From Lysobacteraceae bacterium (GTDB lineage Bacteria; Pseudomonadota; Gammaproteobacteria; Xanthomonadales; Rhodanobacteraceae), in assembly GCA_004143945.1 (NCBI GenBank), contig SEHB01000008.1:160714-224713 (forward strand): a DNA stretch of 64,000 nucleotides, read 5' to 3'. Below are positions 34,542 through 43,284 of this stretch, in pieces. Position 1 is the first letter of the stretch. Each line of letters starts with the position of its first letter. The position numbers and the translations under genes are program-made. Below the pieces are notes generated by a model. It did not search any database. It saw only the letters and a program-made list of their open reading frames with translations, and was not told where the DNA came from.

Positions 34542-35567
34542 TCAAGGCGACACGTCGAAGCCGTCGCTGAAGATCGCGTCACTGAACTCGTACGCGCCGA
34601 TGTCGACGTGCGCGTCCTGCAGGCGCGGCATGCGGCCGTAGTCGAGGGCGCCGATGCCGCCCGGCGCCGCATCGAGGCCCGCGTCGACCAACGGCGAATC
34701 GGCTGCGAGGCGAAGGTTGAACAGGCCGGGGCCGAAACCGGGTTCGACGTCGAGGTTGCCGACGCTGCCCGGACCCGGCGCGCCACCGCTGATCGAGCCG
34801 ATGTCGTTGTGCAGCAGGGTGGTGGTACCGGTGGTCCCGATGTGCAGGTCGCCCGCGGGGTTGTTCCAGAGGATGTTGTTGGACAGCGTGAACGCGGAGC
34901 CGCCGAACACGCACAGGCCCGCGCAAAGCGCGCCCGGCACGTTCGTGCTGTTGGCGATGACCGTGTTGTTGACGATCCACGCATCGCCGATGCCCGCGTT
35001 CACGACAAGGCCCGCACCTTCCGGCGCGCTGTTGCCGACCACGATGTTGTTGCGCAGCCGGACCACGCTGTCGGCAGTACTGACCGCGATGCGCGCTGCG
35101 CCGCCCTGATGGGTGTCTTCGTTGCCCGCGAACAGGTTGCGCTCGATCAGCACGTCACGCGACGCGGTCTCGACCGCGAGCGCGCCGCCCGCGGTCGCCG
35201 CGTCGTTCCAGCCGCCCGAGAACACGAGGTCGGTGATCTCGAGGTCGCCGGTCGCGTCGGAGGTCACCTGCAGCACGCGATGGCTGCCGCCGCCGTCAAG
35301 CGTGGTCGCGGTGCCCGCGCGCGTGCTGCAGCCGGCCGCCCATCCGCCCGACAGGCGCAGCGCGAACGCTTCGTGCGTCGAATGCACGAGTGCCGCGGGC
35401 AGCGCGTAGTGGCCCGCGACGATGCGGATGTCGTCGTCTTCGCCGTTCGCCTCGGCCGCGTCGAGTGCCGCGGCGATGCCGGCGGCGGAGTCGACGCAGG
35501 TCGTGGCCGCATGGGCGAGCGGTGCTGCAAGGCAGGCAGCGAGCAGGGTGCAGGACAGGCGTGTCAT
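34542..35567 (-). CDS. Secreted parallel beta-helix protein, C-terminal IFSDGFD motif
   Basis: 341 residues from ATG 35567 (GGAGC upstream), with a signal peptide ending LAAPLAHA. The centre shows right-handed beta-helix coils with Asn ladders (IERNLFAGNED, VRLRNNIVVGNSAPEGAGL, AWIVNNTVIANSTNV, FTLSNNILWNNPAGDL). The region before the tail (SPLVDAGLDAAPGGIGALDYGRMPRLQDAHVDIGAYEF) is the common end of choice-of-anchor or pectate-lyase-like secreted proteins. The C-terminus SDAIFSDGFDVSP carries the shared tail motif. Divergent from the dadA-like gene with ~80 bp between starts. No catalytic residues recognised. Confidence 0.86.
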   Translation of the reverse strand: MTRLSCTLLAACLAAPLAHAATTCVDSAAGIAAALDAAEANGEDDDIRIVAGHYALPAALVHSTHEAFALRLSGGWAAGCSTRAGTATTLDGGGSHRVLQVTSDATGDLEITDLVFSGGWNDAATAGGALAVETASRDVLIERNLFAGNEDTHQGGAARIAVSTADSVVRLRNNIVVGNSAPEGAGLVVNAGIGDAWIVNNTVIANSTNVPGALCAGLCVFGGSAFTLSNNILWNNPAGDLHIGTTGTTTLLHNDIGSISGGAPGPGSVGNLDVEPGFGPGLFNLRLAADSPLVDAGLDAAPGGIGALDYGRMPRLQDAHVDIGAYEFSDAIFSDGFDVSP

Positions 35568-35649
35568 CGCGTTGCTCCGTTTGTGGACCTGAAACGCACC
35601 GCCGCGCCCGATCGAACACGAGCGGCGCGCGGCCGTACAATCGGCGTTC

Positions 35650-36903
35650 ATGACGAATCGACGATCCGACGTGCTGGTAGTCGGCGGGGGCGTGGTGGGC
35701 CTGGCCTGCGCGCTTTACCTGTTGCGGGCCGGCCGTGGCGTGACCGTGCTCGAGCAGGGCACGCCCGGCTGCGCGAGCTCGCACGGCAACTGCGGCACGC
35801 TCACGCCGAGCCATTCCGCGCCGCTGGCCGCGCCCGGCACGATCGCAATGGCCCTGCGCTGGCTGTTCAAGCCCGCCGCGCCGTTGCGCATACGGCCGCG
35901 ACCCGATCCGATGCTGCTGCAGTGGCTGCTCGCGTTCGCGCGCCGCTGCAACCTGCGCGACTACCTCGCGACGACGCGCGTGAAGGCGCCGCTGCTGCTG
36001 TATTCGCGTGCATTGATCGAGGAGCTCGTGCAAGTCGAGGGCCTCGCGTGCGAGTTCGAAACCGGGGGAACGCTCAATGTCTATCGTGACGAACGCAACT
36101 TCGAGCACTCGCGGGCCATGTATGCGCGCCTCGCGGAGTTCGGCGTCGATGTCGATGTGCTCGACGGACGCGCCACGCTCGCGCTCGAACCCGCTCTGAA
36201 ACCCGGCGTCGTCGGCGGCCTGTTCCATCCTCACGACGCCTCGCTGCGCCCGGACCGCTTCGTGGCCGAACTCGCGCGCGTCGTGCGCGAGACGGGCGGG
36301 CGCATCGAGGAAGGCGTGCGCGTCGAAGGCTTCGTGCGCGACGGCAGCCGCATCACCGAAGTCGCGACCTCGCAAGGTCCACATGCGGGGCGCGAGATCG
36401 TGCTCGCGACCGGCGCATGGTCGCCGGGCTTCGCGCGCGAGCTCGGCCTGCGCATGCCGATCCAGCCCGGCAAGGGCTATTCGATCACCTACACGCGCCC
36501 CGCGCTGTGCCCGCGCATCCCGCTGACGCTGAAGGAGCCGGCCGTCTGCGTGACCGCGTGGTCGTCGGGTTTCCGACTCGGCAGCACGATGGAATTCGCG
36601 GGCTACGACACGACGCTCAACCGCACGCGTCTCGATGCGCTGCGCCGCGGCGCAGCCGAATTCCTGCACGAGCCCGAAGGCCCCGAACTCGTCGAGGAAT
36701 GGTACGGCTGGCGCCCGATGACGCCCGACGACCTGCCGATCCTCGGCCGCGCTCCGCGCATCGACAACCTCGTGCTCGCGACCGGACACGGCATGCTCGG
36801 CGTGACGATGTCGGCCGCGACCGGGCAACTCGTCGCCGACCTCGTTTGCGACCGCGCGCCCGTGCTCGACCTCGCGCCGTTCGATCCGGCGCGCTTCTCA
36901 TGA
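35650..36903 (+). CDS. DadA-like FAD-dependent D-amino acid dehydrogenase/oxidase
   Basis: 417 residues. The N-terminal FAD Rossmann motif (VLVVGGGVVGLACALYLLRAGRGVTVLEQ) and DadA-type SSHGNCGTLTPSHSAPLAAPG segment lead to the substrate domain and the second FAD contact (GWRPMTPDDLPILGRAPRIDNLVLATGHGMLGVTMSAATGQLVADL). This matches the DadA branch of the DAO family: deamination of D-amino acids with electrons to the respiratory chain. First gene of a plus-strand operon with a CocE-like hydrolase (25 bp gap) and a Gor-like reductase. The substrate may instead be a cyclic amino acid such as hydroxyproline. Confidence 0.85.
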   Translation: MTNRRSDVLVVGGGVVGLACALYLLRAGRGVTVLEQGTPGCASSHGNCGTLTPSHSAPLAAPGTIAMALRWLFKPAAPLRIRPRPDPMLLQWLLAFARRCNLRDYLATTRVKAPLLLYSRALIEELVQVEGLACEFETGGTLNVYRDERNFEHSRAMYARLAEFGVDVDVLDGRATLALEPALKPGVVGGLFHPHDASLRPDRFVAELARVVRETGGRIEEGVRVEGFVRDGSRITEVATSQGPHAGREIVLATGAWSPGFARELGLRMPIQPGKGYSITYTRPALCPRIPLTLKEPAVCVTAWSSGFRLGSTMEFAGYDTTLNRTRLDALRRGAAEFLHEPEGPELVEEWYGWRPMTPDDLPILGRAPRIDNLVLATGHGMLGVTMSAATGQLVADLVCDRAPVLDLAPFDPARFS

Positions 36904-36928
36904 CCCTTCCGACCAGCGAGGTCCCTTC

Positions 36929-38719
36929 ATGATCCGATCGCACGGCGCGCGCGCCCTCGCATTCCTTCTCGTCGCGCTCGGCGCCGGCGGCCTCGCAGCG
37001 GAGGAACCCAAGGGTGGTACGGTCGAATTCCAGTGGGGCGTCGCGATTCCGATGCGCGACGGCGTGCGCCTCAATGCGACGCTGTACAAGCCGCGCGACC
37101 AGGCTGCGGCGCTGCCCTGCGTGTTCACGCTGACGCCCTACATCTCGCAGGGTTACCACGACCGCGGCATGTACTTCGCCGCGAACGGCTACGTGTTCCT
37201 GACCGTCGACGTGCGCGGGCGCGGCAATTCGGAAGGACGCTTCACGCCACTGCTGCAGGAGGCGAAGGACGGCCACGACATCGTCGAGTGGCTCGCGAAG
37301 CAGTCGTACTGCAACGGCAAGGTCACGATGTGGGGCGGTTCCTACGCGGGCTACAACCAGTGGGCGACCGCGAAGGAATTCCCGCCGCATCTCGCGACGA
37401 TCGTGCCGGTCGCCTCGCCCCGGCCCGGCACCGATTTTCCGAAACAGCACAACATGTTCTACCCGTATTCGATCCAGTGGCTCACGCTGGTCGGCGGCCG
37501 CGCGAGCCAGCAGCAGATCTTCGGCGACTCGGCGTTCTGGAGCGCGCAGGTGCGACGCTGGTACGAGGCCGGCGCGCCGTTCGCCGAACTCGACCGCTGG
37601 GTCGGCATGCCCTCGGCGACGTTCCGGCAATGGGTCGCGCATCCGGTGCAGGATGCGTACTGGGACAGCTTCAGCCCGAGCGACCGCGAGATGGCGAAGA
37701 TCGACCTGCCGATCCTTTCGATCACGGGGCACTACGACGGCGACCAGCCCGGCGCGCTCGCCTACTACGACGGCCACGTGCGCAACGCGGGCGACGCAGC
37801 GAAGGCGCGCCACTACCTCGTGATCGGCCCGTGGGACCACGCCGGCACGCGCACGCCGAAGGCCGAGGTCGGCGGCCTCGTGTTCGGCCAGGCGTCGCTG
37901 CTCGACATGAACGCGCTGCACAAGGCGTGGTACGACTGGACCCTCAAGGGTGGCGAGAAGCCGGCATTCCTCAAGGACCGCGTCGCGTGGTACGTCACCG
38001 GCGAAGAGGCATGGCGCTACGCGCCGTCGCTCGATGCGGTGACCGCGCGGCGCGACGCGTGGTACCTCGATTCGGTCGCGTCGCGCGCGAACGACGTGTT
38101 CGCGTCGGGCGACCTCAGGCGTGACCGCGCAGGTGAAGGTGCGCCGGACCGGTACGTGAGCGACCCGCGCGACCTGCGCTCCGCCGAATGGGAACCGGTG
38201 GACAACGATGCGGGCCTCGTCGACCAGCGTGGTGCGCTAAATGCCGCGGGCAAGGCGCTGTTCTACCACACGCCGCCGATGGCCGAGGACACCGACATCG
38301 CGGGCCGGTTCCGCCTCACCGCGTGGCTCTCGATCGACCAGCCGGACACCGACATCTCCGTGGTCGTGCACGAAGTCCTGCCCGACGGTCGTGTCGTCTA
38401 CCTCGCGAGCGACGCGATCCGCGCGCGCTACCGCAACGGCCCGCGCAAGGCCGAGCCGGTCGAACCCGGTGCGGTCGAACGCTACGTGTTCGATGATTTC
38501 GCGTTCAATTCGCGCCGTATCGGCAAGGGCAGCCGCCTGCGCCTCATGATCGGACCGGTCAACTCGATGTATGCGGAGAAGAACTGGAACGCGGGCGGCG
38601 TCGTCGCGGAAGAGTCGATCAAGGACGCACGCACGGTGACCGTCACGCTCCATCATGATGCCGAGCGGCCGAGCGAACTGTCGGTGCCGATCGCCGCACG
38701 TTCATCGGTTGCGCCGTGA
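36929..38719 (+). CDS. CocE/NonD family alpha/beta hydrolase (X-Pro dipeptidyl-peptidase-like), exported
   Basis: 596 residues from ATG 36929 (SD GAGGT), with a signal peptide (ARALAFLLVALGAGGLAAEE). Alpha/beta hydrolase with nucleophile elbow GGSYAG, acid in SITGHYDGDQPG and His in IGPWDHAGTRTP. It is followed by the beta jelly-roll C-terminal domain of the S15/CocE group (IAGRFRLTAWLSIDQPDTDISVVVHEVLPDG). Likely a periplasmic or secreted peptidase, acylase or esterase. The neighbouring amino-acid oxidase gene suggests peptide or N-acyl amino acid use. The stop overlaps the next start (GTGA). Confidence 0.9.
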   Translation: MIRSHGARALAFLLVALGAGGLAAEEPKGGTVEFQWGVAIPMRDGVRLNATLYKPRDQAAALPCVFTLTPYISQGYHDRGMYFAANGYVFLTVDVRGRGNSEGRFTPLLQEAKDGHDIVEWLAKQSYCNGKVTMWGGSYAGYNQWATAKEFPPHLATIVPVASPRPGTDFPKQHNMFYPYSIQWLTLVGGRASQQQIFGDSAFWSAQVRRWYEAGAPFAELDRWVGMPSATFRQWVAHPVQDAYWDSFSPSDREMAKIDLPILSITGHYDGDQPGALAYYDGHVRNAGDAAKARHYLVIGPWDHAGTRTPKAEVGGLVFGQASLLDMNALHKAWYDWTLKGGEKPAFLKDRVAWYVTGEEAWRYAPSLDAVTARRDAWYLDSVASRANDVFASGDLRRDRAGEGAPDRYVSDPRDLRSAEWEPVDNDAGLVDQRGALNAAGKALFYHTPPMAEDTDIAGRFRLTAWLSIDQPDTDISVVVHEVLPDGRVVYLASDAIRARYRNGPRKAEPVEPGAVERYVFDDFAFNSRRIGKGSRLRLMIGPVNSMYAEKNWNAGGVVAEESIKDARTVTVTLHHDAERPSELSVPIAARSSVAP

Positions 38720-40101
38720 CGACGCCGGCCGCGCGCGACCTCGTCGTCATCGGTGCGGGCTCCGGTGGCATCGCGACCGCGGTGCGCGCGGCGCTGCATG
38801 GCGCGCGCGTGACGTTGTTCGACCCGGGCGCGCTCGGTGGCACCTGCGTCAACGTCGGCTGCGTGCCGAAGAAGGCGATGTGGATCGCGGCCGAGCTCGC
38901 GGGCGCGCAGGCGATCGCGAGCGAACTCGGACTCTGCGCGGCGCCGAAGCCGTTCGACTGGGCCGCGTTCGTCGAGCGCCGCGAGGCCTACATCCGCAAC
39001 ATCCATGCGAGCTACGAGCGACGCTTCGCCGAAGTCGGCGTCGAATGGATCACCGAACGCGCGCACCTGGCCGCGCCCGATCGCGTCGAAGCCGGCGGTC
39101 GCGCCTATGCGGCGCGCCACGTGCTGGTGGCGACCGGCTCGCGTCCGTCGCGACCGCCGCTGCCGGGTTCGGGACTGGGGATCGACTCCGATGGCTTCTT
39201 CGAACTGCGCGCCGCGCCCGCGCGCGTCGCGATCGTCGGCGGCGGCTACATCGGCGTCGAACTCGCGGGCGTGCTGCACGGGCTCGGCTCAGAGGTCAGC
39301 CTGTTCGTGCGCGGCAATCGCGTGCTCGGCGACTTCGATGCCGAGACCACCTCGGAACTGACCGCGTCGATGGCCGCGCATGGCATCGCGATGCGGCTGC
39401 GCACGAACATCGTGGGCGCGACGCGCGATGCTGCGGGATACCGCGTGCGGCTCGAGGGCGGCGCCGACGCCGGGCCGTTCGACGAGCTGATCTGGGCGAC
39501 CGGTCGCCATCCCGCGAGCTCGGGTTTCGGCCTCGAAGGAGCCGGCGTCGCGCTCGACGGCAAGCGCCGCGTCATCGTCGACGCCTGGCAGGACACCAAC
39601 GTGCCCGGCCTGCACGCCGTCGGCGACGTGACGCCGGCACCTGCGCTGACGCCGGTCGCGGTCGCCGCCGGGCGTCGGCTCGCCGATCGCCTGTTCGGCG
39701 GGATGCCCGATGCGCGACTCGATGCGGAGCAGGTGCCGACCGTCGTGTTCTCGCATCCGCCGATCGCGTCGATCGGGCTCGGCGAGGAAGAAGCGCGGCG
39801 CCGGCACGGCGATGCGGTGCACGTCTACCGCACCCGCTTTCGTCCGATGCGCAACGCGCTCGCGGGGCGCGAGGACCGCACGCTGATGAAACTCGTCTGC
39901 GTCGGCGAGGACCAGCGCGTGATCGGCATCCACCTGTTCGGACGCGAGGTCGACGAGATCCTGCAGGGCTTCGCGGTCGCGATGAAGGCGGGCGCGTGCA
40001 AGCGCGACTTCGACGACACGCTCGCGATCCACCCGACCAGCGCGGAGGAACTCGTGCTCATGAAGGAACCCGGCATCGCCTTCGTCGGCGCGGCGGACTG
40101 A
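38716..40101 (+). CDS. gor: Glutathione-disulfide reductase-like flavoprotein
   Basis: 461 residues from GTG 38716, overlapping the upstream stop by 4 bp. Class I pyridine nucleotide-disulfide oxidoreductase: FAD motif VVIGAGSGGIATAVRAA, redox disulfide GGTCVNVGCVPKK (C44, C49), NAD(P) motif VAIVGGGYIGVELAGVLHGLG and C-terminal catalytic His in AIHPTSAEELV (about H439). The GCVPKK and HPTSAEE forms and the Arg after the NAD(P) motif (FVRGNRVL) fit NADPH-dependent Gor. Trypanothione-type or mycothiol-type specificity cannot be excluded. Confidence 0.92.
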   Translation: MTTPAARDLVVIGAGSGGIATAVRAALHGARVTLFDPGALGGTCVNVGCVPKKAMWIAAELAGAQAIASELGLCAAPKPFDWAAFVERREAYIRNIHASYERRFAEVGVEWITERAHLAAPDRVEAGGRAYAARHVLVATGSRPSRPPLPGSGLGIDSDGFFELRAAPARVAIVGGGYIGVELAGVLHGLGSEVSLFVRGNRVLGDFDAETTSELTASMAAHGIAMRLRTNIVGATRDAAGYRVRLEGGADAGPFDELIWATGRHPASSGFGLEGAGVALDGKRRVIVDAWQDTNVPGLHAVGDVTPAPALTPVAVAAGRRLADRLFGGMPDARLDAEQVPTVVFSHPPIASIGLGEEEARRRHGDAVHVYRTRFRPMRNALAGREDRTLMKLVCVGEDQRVIGIHLFGREVDEILQGFAVAMKAGACKRDFDDTLAIHPTSAEELVLMKEPGIAFVGAAD

Positions 40102-40144
40102 CGCGCAACCGGTTCACAGCGCGGATCGCCCACAGGGTGGGCTC

Positions 40145-40474
40145 CTACGCGCCGTGGATCTCGACCGCGAGCGAGAACGTGCGTTGCTCGCCCGGCCGCA
40201 TCGCGCCGACGCCGACGAGCTTGCGGTCGATCTCCTCGCCGCGTTCGTTTCGGATCGACAGCACCATCGAGTATTCCCACGACTCGGCGTCAGCGGGTCG
40301 CGCGACCGTGCCTTCGACGCGCAACGCGGTGCTCGCGGGACCGCGCTTCGCGTTCCCGTCGAAGCGCAGGTGATGCTTGCAGGATGGACACACGGCCGAG
40401 TTCGCGAGGATCGTCGCCTTGCAGTGCGGGCAGACGCGCGTGACCCCGGCGAAACCCGACCGCGTCGTGCTCAT
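40145..40474 (-). CDS. Zinc-ribbon protein coupled to bactofilin
   Basis: 109 residues from ATG 40474, overlapping the bactofilin stop by 4 bp (ATGA). The N-terminal zinc ribbon CPHC-x10-CPSC (C15, C18, C29, C32) is followed by a beta-rich domain (STALRVEGTVARPADAESWEYSMVLSIRNERGEEIDRKLVGVGAMRPGEQRTFSLAVEIH) resembling an Ig-like fold. The overlap suggests the two proteins act together; function unknown. Confidence 0.85.
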   Translation of the reverse strand: MSTTRSGFAGVTRVCPHCKATILANSAVCPSCKHHLRFDGNAKRGPASTALRVEGTVARPADAESWEYSMVLSIRNERGEEIDRKLVGVGAMRPGEQRTFSLAVEIHGA

Positions 40475-40995
40475 GCGCTTGCGCTCTCCGTGCGTCGCTC
40501 GGTCTTCGCGGCGGCCTTGTCTTCCCAGCCGAACTCGACCTGCCCGCGCATGCGCGAGCCCGCGGCGACGGTCAGCGAGCCGGCCTTGAGGTCGCCGACG
40601 AGCACGCCGCCCTGCTGCAGTTCGACCTGGGAGGCGGCCTCGATGTTGCCTTCGAGCTCGCCCGCGAGCGTGACCTTCTTCGCGCGCACGCCGCCGTTCA
40701 ACTTCGCGTCGCGCTCGATCGTGAGGTCGCCCTGCACGTTGACGTCGCCCTTGAACCGGCCCGCGATGCGCACGTGGCCGGAACCCTCGATCTTGCCTTC
40801 GATCGTGATGTCCGACGCGATCAGGGATTCCTTGGCGTCGGCGCGCTCGGCCGCGCGATAGGACGGCTGCGGTGGTGCCGGCGTCGCGTAATCGGTGATC
40901 GGCGGAGCCTCCCTGGCCGGCTGCGGATGCACGGGTTCCGCCGCGAACGCCTGTGCGTCCTTCTTCGAGGAGGAGGATTGATTGAATATGGCCAT
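40471..40995 (-). CDS. Bactofilin (polymer-forming cytoskeletal protein)
   Basis: 174 residues from ATG 40995 (MAIFNQSSSSKKD). A disordered Pro/Ala-rich N-terminus precedes a bactofilin beta-helix core (SLIASDITIEGKIEGSGHVRIAGRFKGDVNVQGDLTIERDAKLNGGVRAKKVTLAGELEGNIEAASQVELQQGGVLVGDLKAGSLTVAAGSRMRGQ region, residues ~65-150). Bactofilins form filaments on the inner membrane and position envelope enzymes. Cotranscribed with the zinc-ribbon gene. Confidence 0.93.
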   Translation of the reverse strand: MAIFNQSSSSKKDAQAFAAEPVHPQPAREAPPITDYATPAPPQPSYRAAERADAKESLIASDITIEGKIEGSGHVRIAGRFKGDVNVQGDLTIERDAKLNGGVRAKKVTLAGELEGNIEAASQVELQQGGVLVGDLKAGSLTVAAGSRMRGQVEFGWEDKAAAKTERRTESASA

Positions 40996-41079
40996 CGTCA
41001 CGCACTCCGCTTCAGGGGACCCCGAGCGTAGTCCCCGAGTACATGCTGAACCTGCGAAGCAGCGCACGCTTTGCGCGTT

Positions 41080-41105
41080 AACATTTTGATCGATAACGAA
41101 ATGTT
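41080..41105. promoter_or_regulatory. AT-rich inverted repeat upstream of bactofilin
   Basis: AACATTT and AAATGTT, 12 bp apart, form a 7+7 bp inverted repeat in an unusually AT-rich stretch ~85-110 bp upstream of the bactofilin start. It may be a promoter or operator; no regulator is assigned. Confidence 0.35.
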
Positions 41106-41129
41106 TGCAAGCGCCCGTCGGTCGCAAGA

Positions 41130-41247
41130 CTTGTGGGAGGGGCTTCAGCCCCGAGCTCTTCGCGCGGTCGATCGGGACTGAAGTCCCTCCCACAAGAGCC
41201 CGACGCCCGTGGGTTGTGGGAGGGGCTTCAGCCCCGAGCTCTTCGCG
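41130..41247. repeat. REP family A cluster overlapping the 3' end of the carboxyltransferase gene
   Basis: Three halves: TTGTGGGAGGGGCTTCAGCC (41131), GGGACTGAAGTCCCTCCCAC and TTGTGGGAGGGGCTTCAGCC (41215). The third crosses the stop of the downstream-reading carboxyltransferase gene and supplies its last codons. Confidence 0.9.
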
Positions 41248-42790
41248 CGACGCGGCGCGTGTCGATCGGGTCGATGATGCCGTCGTCCCAGAGCCGCGCG
41301 GTCGCGTAGTAGGGATGGCCCTGGTGTTCGTACTGCTCGCGGATCGGCGCCTTGAATGCGTCTTCCTCTTCCTTCGACCAGGTCTTGCCGGCGGCTTCGA
41401 GCCCGTCGCGGCGCACGGTCGCGAGCACGCTCGCGGCCTGTTCGCCGCCCATCACGCTGATGCGCGCGTTCGGCCACATCCAGAGGAAGCGCGGCTGGTA
41501 GCCGCGGCCGCACATCGCGTAGTTGCCCGCGCCGAAGCTGCCGCCGATCACGACCGTGAACTTGGGCACGTGCGAGCAGGCGACTGCGGTCACCATCTTC
41601 GCGCCGTCCTTCGCGATGCCGGCCTGCTCGTACTTGCGACCGACCATGAAGCCCGTGATGTTCTGCAGGAACACCAGCGGCACGTTGCGCTGATTGCACA
41701 ACTCGATGAAGTGCGCGCCCTTGAGCGCGCTTTCCGCGAACAGGATGCCGTTGTTCGCGACGATGCCGACCGGGTAGCCGTGGATGCGCGCGAACCCCGT
41801 CACGAGCGTCTTGCCGTAGCGCGCCTTGAACTCCTGCAGCTCGGAGCCGTCGACGATGCGTGCGATCACTTCGCGGATGTCGAACGGGATGCGCGTGTCG
41901 CGCGGCACGCAGCCGTAGAGTTCTTCCGCCGCGTACAGCGGCTCGCGCGGCTCGGCCAGCGCGAGCGACATCTGCTTGCTGCGGTTGAGGTGCGCGACGA
42001 TCGAGCGCGCGATGTCGAGCGCGTGCGCATCGTTCTCGGCGAAATGGTCGGCGACGCCCGAGATCGAGGTGTGCACCTCGGCGCCGCCGAGCGTCTCGGC
42101 ATCGACGACTTCGCCGGTCGCGGCCTTCACGAGCGGCGGGCCCCCGAGGAAGATCGTGCCCTGTTCGCGCACGATGATCGTCTCGTCGCTCATCGCGGGC
42201 ACGTAGGCGCCGCCCGCGGTGCACGAGCCCATCACGACCGCGACCTGCGGGATGCCGAGCGCGCTCATGCGCGCCTGGTTGTAGAAGATGCGACCGAAGT
42301 GTTCCTTGTCGGGGAACACCTCGTCCTGCAGCGGCAGGAACGCGCCGCCGGAGTCGACGAGATAGACGCAGGGCAGGCGGTTCTCGAGCGCGACTTCCTG
42401 CGCGCGCAGATGTTTCTTCACCGTCATCGGGAAGTAGGTGCCGCCCTTGACGGTCGCGTCGTTCGCGATCACGAGCACTTCGGTGCCGTGCACCCGACCG
42501 ATGCCGGTGATCAGTCCCGCGCAGGGTGCGGCACCGTCGTACAGCCCGTGCGCGGCGAGCGGCGACAGTTCGAGGAACGGCGAGCCCGGATCGAGCAGTG
42601 CGCGGATGCGCTCGCGCGGCAGCAGCTTGCCGCGTTCGGTGTGCTTCGCACGCGCCTTGTCGCCTCCGCCGAGCGCGGCCTTCGCCATCTCGCCGCGCAG
42701 GGCCTCGACGGCGGCGCGCAGCTGCGCCGCGTTGGCCTGGAAGTCCGGGGAGCGGGCGTCGAGTTGCGATCGGATGGCGGGCATGGGCAT
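41228..42790 (-). CDS. liuB: Methylcrotonyl-CoA carboxylase carboxyltransferase subunit (LiuB/MccB), C-terminus altered by a REP
   Basis: 520 residues. Beta subunit that transfers CO2 from carboxybiotin to 3-methylcrotonyl-CoA in leucine degradation. Characteristic stretches: [85 protein letters not shown] and [12 protein letters not shown]. Family members continue after [13 protein letters not shown] with roughly 20-25 more residues (LGLALSAALNAPI-type). Here the frame instead reads ARRARG from a REP and stops at the TGA inside GGGGCTGAAGCC. The tail is thus probably lost to repeat insertion. The biotin (alpha) subunit gene is not adjacent. Confidence 0.9.
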   Translation of the reverse strand: MPMPAIRSQLDARSPDFQANAAQLRAAVEALRGEMAKAALGGGDKARAKHTERGKLLPRERIRALLDPGSPFLELSPLAAHGLYDGAAPCAGLITGIGRVHGTEVLVIANDATVKGGTYFPMTVKKHLRAQEVALENRLPCVYLVDSGGAFLPLQDEVFPDKEHFGRIFYNQARMSALGIPQVAVVMGSCTAGGAYVPAMSDETIIVREQGTIFLGGPPLVKAATGEVVDAETLGGAEVHTSISGVADHFAENDAHALDIARSIVAHLNRSKQMSLALAEPREPLYAAEELYGCVPRDTRIPFDIREVIARIVDGSELQEFKARYGKTLVTGFARIHGYPVGIVANNGILFAESALKGAHFIELCNQRNVPLVFLQNITGFMVGRKYEQAGIAKDGAKMVTAVACSHVPKFTVVIGGSFGAGNYAMCGRGYQPRFLWMWPNARISVMGGEQAASVLATVRRDGLEAAGKTWSKEEEDAFKAPIREQYEHQGHPYYATARLWDDGIIDPIDTRRVARRARG

Positions 42791-42865
42791 TCAGGCGGGG
42801 AGGGAATCACCGCATGAAAGCACAGCGCGCGCAGTGGGGCCAGCGTGTGGCGCCGTGCAACGCGT

Positions 42866-43190
42866 GCGAAGAGCTCGGGGCTAAAGCCCCTCCCACAACA
42901 GCATGGCCGCCGCAACAGCATGGCCACCCGACCAGCGTGCCAGCGCTTTCGATGCTGTCAGTCGCTGTCTTGTGGGAGGGACTTCAGTTCCGATTGCGCG
43001 TGCGAGGAGCTCGGGGCTAAAGCCCCTCCCACAACAGCATGGCCACCGCAACAGCATGGCCGCCGCGACAGCATGGCCACCTGACCAGCGTGCCAGCGCT
43101 TTGGATGCTGTCAGTCGGTGTCTTGTGGGAGGGACTTCAGTCCCGATCGATCGAGCGAGGTGCTCGGGGCTGAAGCCCTTCCACGAGGCC
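42866..43190. repeat. REP family A cluster with a ~153 bp tandem duplication
   Basis: Halves GAAGAGCTCGGGGCTAAAGC and TTGTGGGAGGGACTTCAG alternate. The phrase CAGCGTGCCAGCGCTTT plus TTGTGGGAGGGACTTCAG recurs with a period of 153 bp (42970 and 43123). Between them are short CAACAGCATGGCC(A/G)CC runs. No gene is seen between 42791 and 43284. Confidence 0.85.
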
Positions 43191-43226
43191 CGCGCCTTGC
43201 GCTGCATCGGGAGGCCGGAAATGCAA

Positions 43227-43247
43227 ACGGCCGCGCAAGGCGGCCGT
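43227..43247 (-). terminator. Probable Rho-independent terminator after the Ala-rich lipoprotein gene
   Basis: ACGGCCGC-gcaag-GCGGCCGT forms a perfect 8 bp stem with a 5-base loop, followed on the minus strand by TTTG. It lies ~40 bp past the lipoprotein stop. The U-tract is short. Confidence 0.55.
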
Positions 43248-43284
43248 CTGCTCGATGCGTTGCGCGTATCGCGCGCGGCGTCGG

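Noticed and set aside
34206..36089. Plus-strand frame of 627 codons
   Set aside because: It overlaps the beta-helix gene on the opposite strand and the DadA-like gene in another frame; Arg/Ala-rich without domains.
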